A DNA stretch of 64,000 nt from an uncultured Cohaesibacter sp. (GCF_963676275.1 NZ_OY781091.1:4204501-4268500), one strand, 5' to 3'. Counted from the first letter of the stretch, positions 1-8,853 are shown. Notes: a model not told the origin generated them from the letters alone. Program-made: numbers and translations.

Positions 1-737
1 AGGCTGCGACAGAGAATGGCATTCCAGTCGTCATCGCTCCGCTGGCCAATTCGCGCTCGGTTGCCGAACATGCTCTGGCGCTGATGCTTTCCATCAGCAA
101 AAATCTGCCCGAAAGCGATGCGGAAACCCGCAAAGGCAATTTTGCCATCCGCGAAAAATATGCAACCACCGAACTGTCCGGCCTGACCGCCGGGATTGTC
201 GGGTTTGGCAATATTGCTCAGATCTTTGCCAGCTTCTGTTCCGCTCTGGGCATGCAGGTGCTGATCTACGACCCCTATATTTCTGAATCAAAAGTCGTGG
301 CTGCGGGTTATCGCAAAGCATGCGATCTTGATGAATTGCTGACAGGCGCAGATGTCGTCTCGCTTCATGTTCCCTCCACCCCGGAGACCAAGAATATGAT
401 CAATACCGAAACGCTCGAACGAATGAAACCGACGGCCCTTCTGGTCAATACGGCCCGTGGTGACCTGATAGACGAAATGGCGCTGCATGATGCCCTCTCG
501 ACAGGCAAGATCAAGGCGGCTGGCGTTGACGTCTTGCATGCAGAACCCATGCCCGCAGGCCACCCGCTGTTCGAGCTGCCCAATTTTCAGGTTTCACCCC
601 ATCTGGCCGCCCAGACCCCGCAGGCAACGGCCAAGGCCGTTGTGATGGCAGCCGAGGGCACTCTGGCAATCTTGCGCGGAGAGCGCTGGCCCAATGTGGT
701 CAATCCTGCCGCATATGACCATCCAAGATGGAAGTGA
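1..737 (+). CDS. D-2-hydroxyacid dehydrogenase (PGDH-like), 5' end missing
   Basis: The reading frame is open from base 3, so the gene starts before the window; about 244 C-terminal residues are present. It should oxidise or reduce a 2-hydroxy/2-oxo acid with NAD(P). Visible motifs are SVAEHALALML at the left edge, a Rossmann motif (IVGFGNIA, where the usual last Gly is Ala), the substrate-binding and catalytic Arg in NTARGDLID, the Glu in VLHAEPMP and the catalytic His in SPHLAAQT. It lies 50 bases before an OtnK-like kinase and probably shares its operon, so an acid sugar such as a tetronate is a likely substrate. Known erythronate/threonate operons normally use a beta-hydroxyacid dehydrogenase instead. 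The family call is firm; the substrate is inferred. Confidence 0.85.
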   Translation, partial: AATENGIPVVIAPLANSRSVAEHALALMLSISKNLPESDAETRKGNFAIREKYATTELSGLTAGIVGFGNIAQIFASFCSALGMQVLIYDPYISESKVVAAGYRKACDLDELLTGADVVSLHVPSTPETKNMINTETLERMKPTALLVNTARGDLIDEMALHDALSTGKIKAAGVDVLHAEPMPAGHPLFELPNFQVSPHLAAQTPQATAKAVVMAAEGTLAILRGERWPNVVNPAAYDHPRWK

Positions 738-787
738 TCCGGACAGCCAATTTCATATATCGAAGGAATGCATAAAGAGGAAACGTC

Positions 788-2050
788 ATGTTGCTTGGAT
801 GCATCGGCGATGATTTCACAGGATCCTCGGATCTTGGAAACACACTATCGAGACAGGGAATGAGGGTTGCGCAATATTGCGGCATACCCACCAGACCTGC
901 GAGCACAAACGTGGATGCAGGCATCGTGGCCCTCAAGACCCGAACCATCCCCGTGGAGGCTGCCGTAAGGCAGTCTCTGGCAGCTCTGGAATGGTTGATT
1001 GAACAGGGCTGCGAGCAGTTTTTCTTCAAATATTGCTCGACATTCGATTCAACCCCGCAAGGCAATATCGGCCCAGTCATCGATGCATTGATGCAGCGAC
1101 TGGAAGCGCCATTGGCCATCGTCTGTCCGGCCTTTCCCGGCACTGGCCGCAAACTGTTTCAGGGGCATCTGTTTGTCGGTGACAGGCTGCTTTCCGAAAG
1201 CGGCATGCAGAACCATCCCCTGACCCCGATGACGGATCCGGACATTCGCCGCTGGCTGGCCCCTCAGACCAGAAACAGGGTCGGCCATATTGCCTATGAA
1301 ACCGTCCGGCAGGGGGGAGACGCAATCAGGAGGGCACTGGAAGAAAATATCGCCAACCAGACCCCTGTGGTCGTTATAGATGCGATTCTGGATGAAGATC
1401 TTTTTGAAATCGCCACCGGTCTTTCAAAAAATATGCTGGTAACCGGGGGATCGGGTATCGCTCTGGGACTGCCGGGCCAATTCAACAGGCAACTGACCCT
1501 TGCCAGCGATCAGGAAGACTGGCGCGGAGACCCGGGGCCTGCGGCGGTGCTTGCAGGTTCATGCTCGGGTATGACCCTCCGCCAGATCGAGGCCTATAAG
1601 GCGAAAAACCCGGCAACAAGCATCTCTCCCGAAGATATCATGTCTTCCCGGCTGACACCGGCCAGCCTTGCGGACTGGTGCGGCAGCCTCGGTGAAGGCG
1701 TGTCTCCCCTTGTCTACACCTCAGCGGACCCTTCTGCCGTGACCAACGCTCAGAAGCAATTTGGTCGCGACGCGGTCGCCAGCGCAATCGAAGACTTCTT
1801 TGCCGAACTGGCACGACAGCTGGTCAGCAAAGGCGTGCGCAGGCTGGTCATCGCCGGAGGAGAAACATCGGGAGCCGTTGTCGAGGGGCTGGCGCTTGAG
1901 GAACTGCATGTCGGCCCGCAAATCGCGCCCGGCGTGCCAGCGCTCAAGGCCGAAGACAAATCCCTGTGGATCGCTCTCAAGTCCGGCAATTTCGGTCAGG
2001 AAACCTTTTTCGAGGAAGCCCTCTCCATTTTGGCAGGAGGCAAATCATGA
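788..2050 (+). CDS. otnK: 3-oxo-tetronate kinase-like (four-carbon acid sugar kinase, DUF1537)
   Basis: This 420-residue protein has the length and two-domain plan of four-carbon acid sugar kinases. The N-terminal domain begins CIGDDFTGSSDLGNTL, the family signature with the substrate-binding Asp pair. The C-terminal nucleotide-binding part contains LAGSCSGMT and the glycine-rich GGETSG. In the known pathway OtnK phosphorylates 3-oxo-tetronate to its 4-phosphate, which OtnC then decarboxylates to DHAP. A clear ribosome site (AAGAGGAAA) precedes the ATG. Its stop overlaps the next start (ATGA), implying translational coupling with otnC. The symbol rests on the three-gene otnK-otnC-otnI arrangement. 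Confidence 0.85.
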   Translation: MLLGCIGDDFTGSSDLGNTLSRQGMRVAQYCGIPTRPASTNVDAGIVALKTRTIPVEAAVRQSLAALEWLIEQGCEQFFFKYCSTFDSTPQGNIGPVIDALMQRLEAPLAIVCPAFPGTGRKLFQGHLFVGDRLLSESGMQNHPLTPMTDPDIRRWLAPQTRNRVGHIAYETVRQGGDAIRRALEENIANQTPVVVIDAILDEDLFEIATGLSKNMLVTGGSGIALGLPGQFNRQLTLASDQEDWRGDPGPAAVLAGSCSGMTLRQIEAYKAKNPATSISPEDIMSSRLTPASLADWCGSLGEGVSPLVYTSADPSAVTNAQKQFGRDAVASAIEDFFAELARQLVSKGVRRLVIAGGETSGAVVEGLALEELHVGPQIAPGVPALKAEDKSLWIALKSGNFGQETFFEEALSILAGGKS

Positions 2051-2691
2051 ATGAGGTGTCCCAATTGCGCGAAAGCATCTGCGCTCTTGCCCGTTCGCTT
2101 TTTGAGCGCGGATTGACCCATGGGGGAACGGGGAATATTTCCGCGCGCCTTGCGGATGGCGGATTGCTTGTAACCCCGAGCGGATCATCCCTTGGCCGGC
2201 TGGATCCGGCAAGGCTCAGCCATATCAGCGCTGATGGAGTGCTTGTCGCAGGCGACAAGCCGACCAAGGAAATGCCGATGCATCAGGCCTTCTATGACAC
2301 ACGCCCGCAGACAAATGCCGTTGTCCATCTGCATTCATGCTACTCCGTGGCGCTCTCCACATTGCCGGTCGCCGATCCGGACAATATGCTTGTGCCATTG
2401 ACCCCCTACTGCATCATGCAATTGGGAAAGGTGAAGCTGCTGCCCTATTTCCTTCCGGGAGCTCCGGAAATTGGCGAGGCAATTCGCGCGCTGGAGGGCA
2501 AATATGCAGCCGTCATGCTGGCCAACCACGGCCCCGTTGTCACCGGCAAATCCCTCGATGCGGCGGTCAATGCCGCCGAGGAACTCGAAGCATCAGCGAA
2601 ACTGGCCGTGCTTACCCGCGGCCTCAATCCGACACAGCTGACCTCTTCGCAAATCAAGACGATCGTCAACAGCTTTGAAGTGGATTGGTAG
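2047..2691 (+). CDS. otnC: 3-oxo-tetronate 4-phosphate decarboxylase-like, class II aldolase/adducin family
   Basis: The product is 214 residues from the ATG that overlaps the kinase stop; a further-upstream in-frame ATG at 1966 lies deep in the kinase gene and is not used here. It shows the class II aldolase pattern: GLTHGGTGNISARL near residue 20, the zinc ligands in HLHS near residue 98, and NHGPVV near residue 160. Family members of this size include L-fuculose-phosphate aldolase and OtnC; the neighbouring kinase and isomerase favour decarboxylation of 3-oxo-tetronate 4-phosphate to DHAP and CO2. The protein is cytosolic. The next gene starts on the base after its stop. Confidence 0.85.
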   Translation: MNEVSQLRESICALARSLFERGLTHGGTGNISARLADGGLLVTPSGSSLGRLDPARLSHISADGVLVAGDKPTKEMPMHQAFYDTRPQTNAVVHLHSCYSVALSTLPVADPDNMLVPLTPYCIMQLGKVKLLPYFLPGAPEIGEAIRALEGKYAAVMLANHGPVVTGKSLDAAVNAAEELEASAKLAVLTRGLNPTQLTSSQIKTIVNSFEVDW

Positions 2692-3456
2692 ATGCCCCGT
2701 TTTTCTGCAAATCTCGGTTTTCTCTGGTCTGACCTTCCCATTGCACAGGCCATCATGAAGGCCAAAGAGGCGGGCTTTGACGCCGTCGAATGCCATTGGC
2801 CCTATCAACAGGATGCCAGCCAGATACGGCTTGCCCTTGGCAAGACAGGGTTGCCGATGCTCGGCATCAACACCTCCAAGGGCAACAGGCCCGGAGATTT
2901 CGGGCTTGCGGCCCAGAGCGAGCGTACCGAGGAAGCCAGAGCCGCCATTCAACAGGCCTTCTCCTATGCAAGGGCCATCAAGGCGCGCGCCATTCATGTC
3001 ATGGCAGGCTGCACCGAACAGCAGCCCCTTGCGCAAAGTCAGTATCTGGAAAATCTAAGCTATGCCTGTGATCTCGCCGACAGGGAAGAGATGACGGTAT
3101 TGATCGAGCCGATCAACGGACTTGATTCCGAGGGCTATTTTTTACAAAGGGTGGCTCAGGCAGCCGATATCATCGACAAGCTCGACCATCCCCGCCTCAA
3201 GATCATGCTCGATTGCTATCACGCACACCGCATGCAGGATGATCCCGTTGATCTGATGAAGGCCTATCTTCCCTTCATCGGGCATGTTCAGATTGCGTCA
3301 TTCCCAAATCGGCAGGAGCCTGACGAGAATGAGGATTTTCGCGACATGCTGATGCAAATGACAACCCTTGGCTATGAGGGATATTTCGGTGCGGAATATC
3401 ATCCCAGATCAACAGAAGAGGCAGGTCTTGGCTGGTTGAAAGCATGCGCTGAATAA
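2692..3456 (+). CDS. otnI: 2-oxo-tetronate isomerase-like, hydroxypyruvate isomerase family TIM barrel
   Basis: This 254-residue protein starts directly after the otnC stop. It has the xylose-isomerase-like TIM-barrel pattern of hydroxypyruvate isomerase: FSANLGFLW at the start, the metal/catalytic Glu in VLIEPIN near residue 140, the ligand cluster in IMLDCYHAHRM near residue 172, GHVQIAS near residue 202 and the final Glu in FGAEYHP near residue 235. With OtnK and OtnC it would convert 2-oxo-tetronate to 3-oxo-tetronate, supplying the kinase. It is the last gene of the operon; a terminator follows about 85 bases downstream. Confidence 0.85.
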   Translation: MPRFSANLGFLWSDLPIAQAIMKAKEAGFDAVECHWPYQQDASQIRLALGKTGLPMLGINTSKGNRPGDFGLAAQSERTEEARAAIQQAFSYARAIKARAIHVMAGCTEQQPLAQSQYLENLSYACDLADREEMTVLIEPINGLDSEGYFLQRVAQAADIIDKLDHPRLKIMLDCYHAHRMQDDPVDLMKAYLPFIGHVQIASFPNRQEPDENEDFRDMLMQMTTLGYEGYFGAEYHPRSTEEAGLGWLKACAE

Positions 3457-3540
3457 GAGCGACACGCGAAGGCAGACCTTATCCAGCCCGCATGGAATCC
3501 TGATCTTTGATCAAAACCAAACTCAGAGCGATACCCCCAA

Positions 3541-3567
3541 GCCGCCCCACATCAAGGGCGGCTTTTT
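3541..3567 (+). terminator. Rho-independent terminator after the otn operon
   Basis: A perfect 7-bp stem (GCCGCCC / GGGCGGC) with an 8-base loop is followed directly by TTTTT. It lies about 85 bases after the OtnI stop and separates the otn genes from the transporter genes. Confidence 0.85.
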
Positions 3568-3858
3568 CGTGCCTTTATTCTTCACGACACCCATCAAGAC
3601 CGACAGAAGCGCAAACCAGTTCTTTGCCCCTTGCCTTGCAAGCCAAACCAAGATGCCCATGGCATGCCGCCATATCAGGCCCCAAGCGGTCAACAAACGC
3701 CGAAGAACCTCCCCTTGTGACCAACTGGCTCAATTTTGAGTTGGAATCCGGAGGCAAATTATACGCCGGATGTTGACATGTGACCATATTTCCATAAAAG
3801 TGTTTATATGGTTTTATGATAACATGACAATATGATAAAAATGGTTGGAGGTACCAGT
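3568..3858 (+). other. Non-coding leader/promoter region before tctB
   Basis: No convincing gene. The last 90 bases are AT-rich. A TTGACA hexamer lies at 3773-3778, but no good -10 hexamer sits at the right distance. The stretch 3784-3835 carries several ATAT/TATGG-like elements that could hold a regulator site; I cannot assign one. Confidence 0.4.
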
Positions 3859-4356
3859 ATGTCAAGCAAGAGAAGCGATATATTTATCGCGACCGGACTA
3901 CTCATATTCTGTTTGATCCTGGCGCTGTTCACGCTCAGAATCCCTTCAGTCTCTGCAGGGACTTCTGCCGGTCCGTCCTTCGTGCCATGGCTGATGCTTG
4001 GCTGCATTGCAGTCTTTTCCCTGCTCATGATCGCCAGCAACCTGATTGCGGCGAAGAGGCAATCGCCCCCTGTTGCCATAGAAGAGGCCCCCGAGGAGAC
4101 AGACACCGAGAAAGAGGCCGATGCGCGGCTGGCAAAAGGCACAGCCCTTCGCATCGTGGTCTTCATCCTTCTGCTGCTGGCCTATGCGACCCTTTTCATG
4201 TCGCTGGGATACCTGATCACCACGCTATCGATTTTCATTGCCGGAATGTTCTTGCTGGGAGAGCGCAAGCTTTTATCGCTCGTGATTCTTCCCGGCATCA
4301 TCGTTGCGGCGATCTACTACGGCTTCACCGAATATCTGAATGTCTGGCTGCCGTAG
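3859..4356 (+). CDS. tctB: Tripartite tricarboxylate transporter small membrane subunit (TctB family)
   Basis: This 165-residue hydrophobic protein has about four membrane helices: residues 10-28, 40-60, a pair at about 100-140, and one at the end. Between the second and third helix is an acidic cytosolic stretch rich in Glu. That matches TctB, the small subunit of TTT secondary transporters. I chose the ATG at 3859 because TGGAGGT sits seven bases upstream; the in-frame ATG at 3832 has no ribosome site. It is the first gene of tctB-tctC-tctA, an order seen in many proteobacteria. The substrate is unknown; the adjacent otn operon suggests a tetronate or another carboxylate. Confidence 0.85.
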   Translation: MSSKRSDIFIATGLLIFCLILALFTLRIPSVSAGTSAGPSFVPWLMLGCIAVFSLLMIASNLIAAKRQSPPVAIEEAPEETDTEKEADARLAKGTALRIVVFILLLLAYATLFMSLGYLITTLSIFIAGMFLLGERKLLSLVILPGIIVAAIYYGFTEYLNVWLP

Positions 4357-4396
4357 GGACTTTCAACGTCGTCTTCTGAAAATGTGGAGGAAACCA

Positions 4397-5368
4397 ATGA
4401 AGACAAAATTCAAGACACTGCTGATGGGAACGATGCTGATTGCCTCGGCGACTGCAGCTGGCGCAGCTGATTACCCATCTCGCCCGATTCAGGTCATCGT
4501 ACCCTATTCCGCTGGTGGCGGCACCGATCTTTCAGCCCGCATCATGGCCGACGTCTTCCAGAAGCTATATCCGGATTCAACGCTGGTCATTCGCAACCAG
4601 CCCGGCGGTGGCGGCTCGATCGGCACTTCGGCTGCGATCAACGCAAAAGCAGACGGCTATACCCTTGGCACCGGCAGTCAGGGCCCACTGGCCCTGTTGC
4701 CCCATTATGGCGGTACCGACTATCAGGTGGATGACATCGCCTATATCGGCCTGATGGGTCGCAATCTTCAGCTGGTGGTCGGATGTGCCAATGCGCCCTT
4801 CTCGACCGGTGAACAATTCCTGACCTATGCCAAGGAGCATCCCGGCAAGGTTCAGGTCGGCAACTCCGGGGCTGGTGGCGCCAACCATATTGCCGTTGCA
4901 GCCATGAGTGAAGCGGCAGGCATCGAGGTGGAACATGTTCCATTCGGCGGTGCCTCGCAAGCGGTAACGGCCTGTCTGGGGGGCCATATTCACGCCATGA
5001 CGCTAACCCCCTCCGAGGGGCTGCCCCATATGCAGAGCGGTTCGATCACCGGTCTGTTCATCATGGAAGACGAGCGGATCAAGCTGTTGCCAGATATTCC
5101 CACTCTCAAGGAGCTTGGAGTGGATTTCACCTGGTCTTCATGGAAAGGCATCATTGCCCCCAAGGATGTACCCGAGGATGTGCTCGGCTTCCTGCGCGAG
5201 GCCTTCCAGAAGGTCTTCAATGATCCCGGCTTCCTCGATCGCATGGGAGAAATGGGTGAATTCGTCGAATATCGCGATGCAAAGGGCTATGAGACTCTGG
5301 TACGGCGCGACAGCAAAACGGCGGGCGAGGTCATCGAAAAACTCGGCATGACCAATATGAACAAATAG
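4397..5368 (+). CDS. tctC: TTT periplasmic substrate-binding protein (TctC/Bug family)
   Basis: The product is 323 residues, typical of Bug proteins. A signal peptide ends at about residue 23 (ATAAGAAD). The mature start YPSRPIQVIVPYSAGGGTD is the family hallmark, where the backbone after P-Y binds the carboxylate of the ligand, and NQPGGGGSIGTSA is the second hallmark. The ATG at 4397 is preceded by GTGGAGG at a good distance; earlier in-frame codons would spoil the signal peptide. It captures a carboxylate in the periplasm and hands it to TctA/TctB. The 102-base spacer to tctA holds a strong hairpin that could raise tctC expression over tctA. Confidence 0.9.
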   Translation: MKTKFKTLLMGTMLIASATAAGAADYPSRPIQVIVPYSAGGGTDLSARIMADVFQKLYPDSTLVIRNQPGGGGSIGTSAAINAKADGYTLGTGSQGPLALLPHYGGTDYQVDDIAYIGLMGRNLQLVVGCANAPFSTGEQFLTYAKEHPGKVQVGNSGAGGANHIAVAAMSEAAGIEVEHVPFGGASQAVTACLGGHIHAMTLTPSEGLPHMQSGSITGLFIMEDERIKLLPDIPTLKELGVDFTWSSWKGIIAPKDVPEDVLGFLREAFQKVFNDPGFLDRMGEMGEFVEYRDAKGYETLVRRDSKTAGEVIEKLGMTNMNK

Positions 5369-5378
5369 AGCTGCCAAG

Positions 5379-5432
5379 GAGACCGGCCCGTGATTGCCTG
5401 CTCAACCACGGGCCAGATCGCGGGCCGGTCTC
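5379..5432 (+). promoter_or_regulatory. Intercistronic stem-loop with two exclusive foldings between tctC and tctA
   Basis: An outer perfect 12-bp stem pairs 5379-5390 with 5421-5432 (GAGACCGGCCCG / CGGGCCGGTCTC). An inner perfect 8-bp stem pairs 5385-5392 with 5407-5414 (GGCCCGTG / CACGGGCC). Both use bases 5385-5390, so they cannot form together. No U-run follows, so it is more likely an mRNA-stability or processing element than a terminator. Confidence 0.7.
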
Positions 5433-5470
5433 AAGAAGCTTTCTCTCCCTTCGCTTGATGGAACTCTCTC

Positions 5471-6967
5471 GTGGACAACTTCAATTACCTTTTTGCCGTA
5501 TTCAGGCCAGACGTCCTGCTTGTGATTGCGTCTGGCACATTGGGAGGGCTGATCATCGGTGCCCTTCCCGGCCTGACAGCCACCATGGGAGTGGCGTTGC
5601 TCATTCCCCTGACTTTCGGCATGGACCCGATGGTTGGTCTCAACATGCTGATAGGGATTTATATCGGAGGCATCTATGGAGGCAGCATTTCCTCCATTCT
5701 GCTGCGCACTCCCGGCACGCCGGCTTCGGCGGCAACCCTGCTCGATGGCTATCCTCTGGCTCAGAAGGGTCAGGCGGGCAAGGCGCTCGGCATGGCAACC
5801 ATTTCCAGCTTTGTGGGTGGCATTCTGGCGGCTTTTGTTCTGGCTTCTCTGGCCCCGCAACTGGCCGCTGTGGCTCTGAAATTCGGCGCACCGGAATATT
5901 TTGCCCTTGCCCTTTTCGGCCTGACCATCATTGCCTCCCTGTCCGGCAGCATTCTCAAGGGTGCCGTCGCCGGTGCGCTTGGCGTGCTGATTTCAACCGT
6001 TGGTGCCGACCCCATTTCCGGCGTTTCCCGCTATACCTTCGGGTTTCCCGGCTTCGCAGGAGGGCTTGCCTTCACCCCCGCCCTGATCGGCCTCTTTGCA
6101 CTCTCGGAAGTGTTCGCCCAGATGGAAAAGATCTTCAGGGCCGAGGACGCCCCCATTCAGGTGTCACGCGACTTTCCCAATCTGGCAGATCTCCGGCAAA
6201 GCCTCTCTGCCATGCTGCGCGGCGGGCTGATCGGCACGATCGTTGGCATCATTCCGGGCACTGGCTCCGGCACAGCCTCCTGGATTGCCTATAGCGAGGT
6301 TCGTCGCAGCTCCAGAGAGCCGGAAAAATTCGGCACCGGCCATCTCCCGGGCATCGCCGCTACCGAGAGCGCCAACAATGCCGTCTGCGCCTCGGCACTC
6401 ATTCCCCTGCTGGCATTGGGCGTGCCCGGTGATGTTGTCACGGCCGTTCTGATGGGTGGCTTGATGATTCAGGGGCTGGCACCCGGCCCTGTGCTGTTTG
6501 AAAGTCGCCCGGACCTGATCATCGGCATTTTTGGCGGCACATTCGTTGCAACCATATTCATGCTGCTGTTTGGCCTGCTCGGCATTCCCCTGTTCAGCCG
6601 GTTGCTTCTGGTCCCGAAGCGCATTCTGACCATGAGCATTGTGGCATTCTGCTTCATAGGTTCCTTTGCAATCAATCTCAATGTCGTGGATCTCTATACG
6701 ATGGTCGGCTTCGGAGTACTCGGCTGGGGCATGCAGAAATATGGCTTCAGTCAGGCTGCGCTGTGTATCGCGCTGATATTGGGTCCAATGGCAGAGGCCA
6801 ATCTGCGCAGAGGCCTGTTGCAGACCGGAGATGACATCGTGGCCTTCATTTCAGGCCCCATAACCCTGCTCTTCCTTGCGCTGACCGCATTGTCTGTCAT
6901 CTTGCCGCTGATCCGGGCAAAGCGTCTTGACACAAGCACCATCGCCCCGGCCCAAAGCCCGAATTGA
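5471..6967 (+). CDS. tctA: TTT large membrane subunit (TctA family)
   Basis: This 498-residue polytopic protein has about 12 membrane helices and is the channel subunit of a tripartite tricarboxylate-type secondary transporter. Both copies of the TctA internal repeat are visible: GALPGLTATMGVALLIPLTF near residue 32 and GIIPGTGSGTASWIAY near residue 260. Other family stretches are GIYIGGIYGGSISSILL and ALGVPGDVVTAVLMG. The start is GTG, with only a weak ribosome site (GATGGA) upstream, consistent with less TctA than TctC. It uses ion gradients rather than ATP. Confidence 0.9.
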   Translation: MDNFNYLFAVFRPDVLLVIASGTLGGLIIGALPGLTATMGVALLIPLTFGMDPMVGLNMLIGIYIGGIYGGSISSILLRTPGTPASAATLLDGYPLAQKGQAGKALGMATISSFVGGILAAFVLASLAPQLAAVALKFGAPEYFALALFGLTIIASLSGSILKGAVAGALGVLISTVGADPISGVSRYTFGFPGFAGGLAFTPALIGLFALSEVFAQMEKIFRAEDAPIQVSRDFPNLADLRQSLSAMLRGGLIGTIVGIIPGTGSGTASWIAYSEVRRSSREPEKFGTGHLPGIAATESANNAVCASALIPLLALGVPGDVVTAVLMGGLMIQGLAPGPVLFESRPDLIIGIFGGTFVATIFMLLFGLLGIPLFSRLLLVPKRILTMSIVAFCFIGSFAINLNVVDLYTMVGFGVLGWGMQKYGFSQAALCIALILGPMAEANLRRGLLQTGDDIVAFISGPITLLFLALTALSVILPLIRAKRLDTSTIAPAQSPN

Positions 6968-7066
6968 TTATCGAGCCAGCGGCAACAAACAGACATCACC
7001 AACAAACACATGGATTGCCAAAAGCAAACAAGCAAGCAATCGCAATCAGGCGCGTTTCAAACCAAA

Positions 7067-7097
7067 GCCCCGCTGCGCAGACAAGGCGCAACGGGGC
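7067..7097. terminator. Hairpin between convergent tctA and amt
   Basis: A 6-bp GCCCCG/CGGGGC stem continues into a 5-bp TGCGC/GCGCA stem after one mismatch. The - strand side continues TTTGGTTT, so it best serves as terminator for amt; the + strand side has no T-run. Confidence 0.5.
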
Positions 7098-7178
7098 AAA
7101 TGCTTTCATTGAGCGCGCTCTGCCATGTCATTGATCAAACCAACAGGCCTTATCGCCTGCGGTTGCTGCCAAGACCGA

Positions 7179-8405
7179 TCAGGAGCGCGGCATATCGGCT
7201 TCCGGATTGGCCGTAATCTTGTGAATTGACAGATCGGCACCGCGTTTTTCGTCCTCGGCAGACAACCGAATGCCGATGGTAGCCTTCAGCACACCATAGA
7301 CAATCAACCCGGCCACAAAAGCATAAAGGGCACCGGACAGCGAACCCACGAGCTGGGCTACGAAACTGACCCCTCCAAGGCCACCCAGACTGGCCGAACC
7401 GAAGATACCGGCAGCAATGCCGCCCCAAAGGCCACACAGCCCATGCAGCGGCCAGACCCCGAGCACATCATCAATCTTGAGCCGGTTCTGGCAGAAGCTG
7501 AAGGCAAAGACAAAGAGACCGCCTGCCACAGCCCCGACCACGAATGCTCCGATCGGATGCATGATGTCAGAGCCAGCGCATACGGCAACCAGCCCGGCGA
7601 GCGCGCCGTTATGGGAAAAACCGGGGTCATTCCGCCCGACAAACAGGGCAGAGAGGATCCCTCCCACCATGGCCATCAGGCTGTTCATCGCCACGAGACC
7701 CGAAATGCCTTCCAGAGACTGGGAGCTCATGACATTGAATCCGAACCAGCCGACACACAGAAGCCACGAGCCAAGGGCCAGCCAGGGGATCGAAGAAGGA
7801 GGAATGCCCACAGGCGCACCTGCGGCCGAATAGCGCCCCAGTCGGGCACCCAGAAGCATTACGGCAGCAAGCGCGATCCAGCCACCAACCGCATGGACGA
7901 CAATCGAGCCGGCAAAATCATGAAACGGTGCCCCGAAAGAGGCTTCCATCCAGCCTTGCAAACCCAGATTTCCATTCCAGACCAGACCTTCAAAGAAGGG
8001 ATAGACGACACCGACCACAGCAACCGTGGCAAGAGACTGCGGGTGGAACTTCATACGTTCTGCAATACCGCCGGAAATAATCGCCGGAATGGCTGCGGCA
8101 AAAGTGGTTAGGAAGAAGAATTTGACGAGTGTCAGTCCCTGAGGTTCAAAAAGCCCCCCTTCCTTTCCCGACAGGACACTGGCAGAAACCAGAAAGCTCG
8201 TTCCATAGGCAATCATATATCCGATGAGGAAATAGCTGACGGTCGAGATGGCAAAATCAACAAGGATCTTGACCAAGGCGTTGACCTGATTCTTATGGCG
8301 AACGGTGCCGACTTCCAGAAAGGCAAATCCCGAATGCATGGCAAATACGAGGATTGCACCGAGCAGCACGAAAAAGACATTCGCACCGGTGAGTTGATCT
8401 TGCAT
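7179..8405 (-). CDS. amt: Ammonium transporter (Amt/MEP/Rh family)
   Basis: The product is 408 residues with about 11 membrane helices, the normal Amt size. Family stretches include FVLLGAILVFAMHSGFAFLE at the N-terminus, the first pore His in VHAVGGWIAL, and the second pore His in the DIMHPIGAFVVG region. It conducts ammonium into the cell. The ATG at 8405 has GGAG at good spacing; an upstream in-frame TTG at 8420 overlaps that ribosome site and is rejected. No glnK-type PII gene lies next to it, unlike the common glnK-amtB pair. A sigma54-like promoter lies about 70 bases upstream. Confidence 0.9.
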   Translation of the reverse strand: MQDQLTGANVFFVLLGAILVFAMHSGFAFLEVGTVRHKNQVNALVKILVDFAISTVSYFLIGYMIAYGTSFLVSASVLSGKEGGLFEPQGLTLVKFFFLTTFAAAIPAIISGGIAERMKFHPQSLATVAVVGVVYPFFEGLVWNGNLGLQGWMEASFGAPFHDFAGSIVVHAVGGWIALAAVMLLGARLGRYSAAGAPVGIPPSSIPWLALGSWLLCVGWFGFNVMSSQSLEGISGLVAMNSLMAMVGGILSALFVGRNDPGFSHNGALAGLVAVCAGSDIMHPIGAFVVGAVAGGLFVFAFSFCQNRLKIDDVLGVWPLHGLCGLWGGIAAGIFGSASLGGLGGVSFVAQLVGSLSGALYAFVAGLIVYGVLKATIGIRLSAEDEKRGADLSIHKITANPEADMPRS

Positions 8406-8476
8406 TGCGCGTTTCTCCAACGACTAAATTCTAAGCAATTTATTTATATGCCTGACTTGTTTTTGTGCTTCGGAAA

Positions 8477-8493
8477 AACAAATTGCATGCCAA
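8477..8493 (-). promoter_or_regulatory. Possible sigma54 (-24/-12) promoter for amt
   Basis: On the - strand the bases read TTGGCATGCAATTTGTT: a -24 GG separated by ten bases from GT at the -12 position (consensus GG-N10-GC). It lies 72 bases before the amt ATG, a sensible leader length, and amt genes are often NtrC/sigma54-controlled. The -12 element is imperfect. Confidence 0.4.
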
Positions 8494-8853
8494 TTGATCA
8501 AATATTTTCAATATATAATGATTTCAATAACTTAAACAGATATCCAATTTGCCTCAATTGTAATCAACAACTGAAGATCAAATTTTAATCACAACAGATA
8601 GGCAATTGCATAAATATTAGCCACAAACCAAAGAGACTGGCGACGCGATGCGCCCATCAGGCCTTAACTGAAAAGGGCCATCTGACCAGCCACCCTGCCA
8701 TGCCCCCCTTTCGCGCGGCCCATATCCGGCGCGCAATTTCCGACACCAACAACAACCCGACAGCTTGCTGCATTGAAACTTTCACAGTGAAAAAAGCGAA
8801 ATAGATATCCGGTGTCATACCATTGTAGCAGTTCGGAGAGAGAATGAGCCTCA
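8494..8853. other. AT-rich intergenic region between divergent amt and the ABC operon
   Basis: No gene with a plausible start and ribosome site. The first 150 bases are very AT-rich and probably form the upstream region of the amt promoter. A short palindrome TTTCACAGTGAAA lies at 8780-8792. Nothing else is recognised. Confidence 0.4.

Noticed and set aside
3773-3801. TTGACA as a -35 box for tctB
   Set aside because: No acceptable -10 hexamer lies 16-18 bases downstream; kept only as a remark on the leader region.
8780-8792. Palindrome TTTCACAGTGAAA upstream of the ABC operon
   Set aside because: A single copy with no partner elsewhere in the window and no known regulator match; could be chance in AT-rich DNA.
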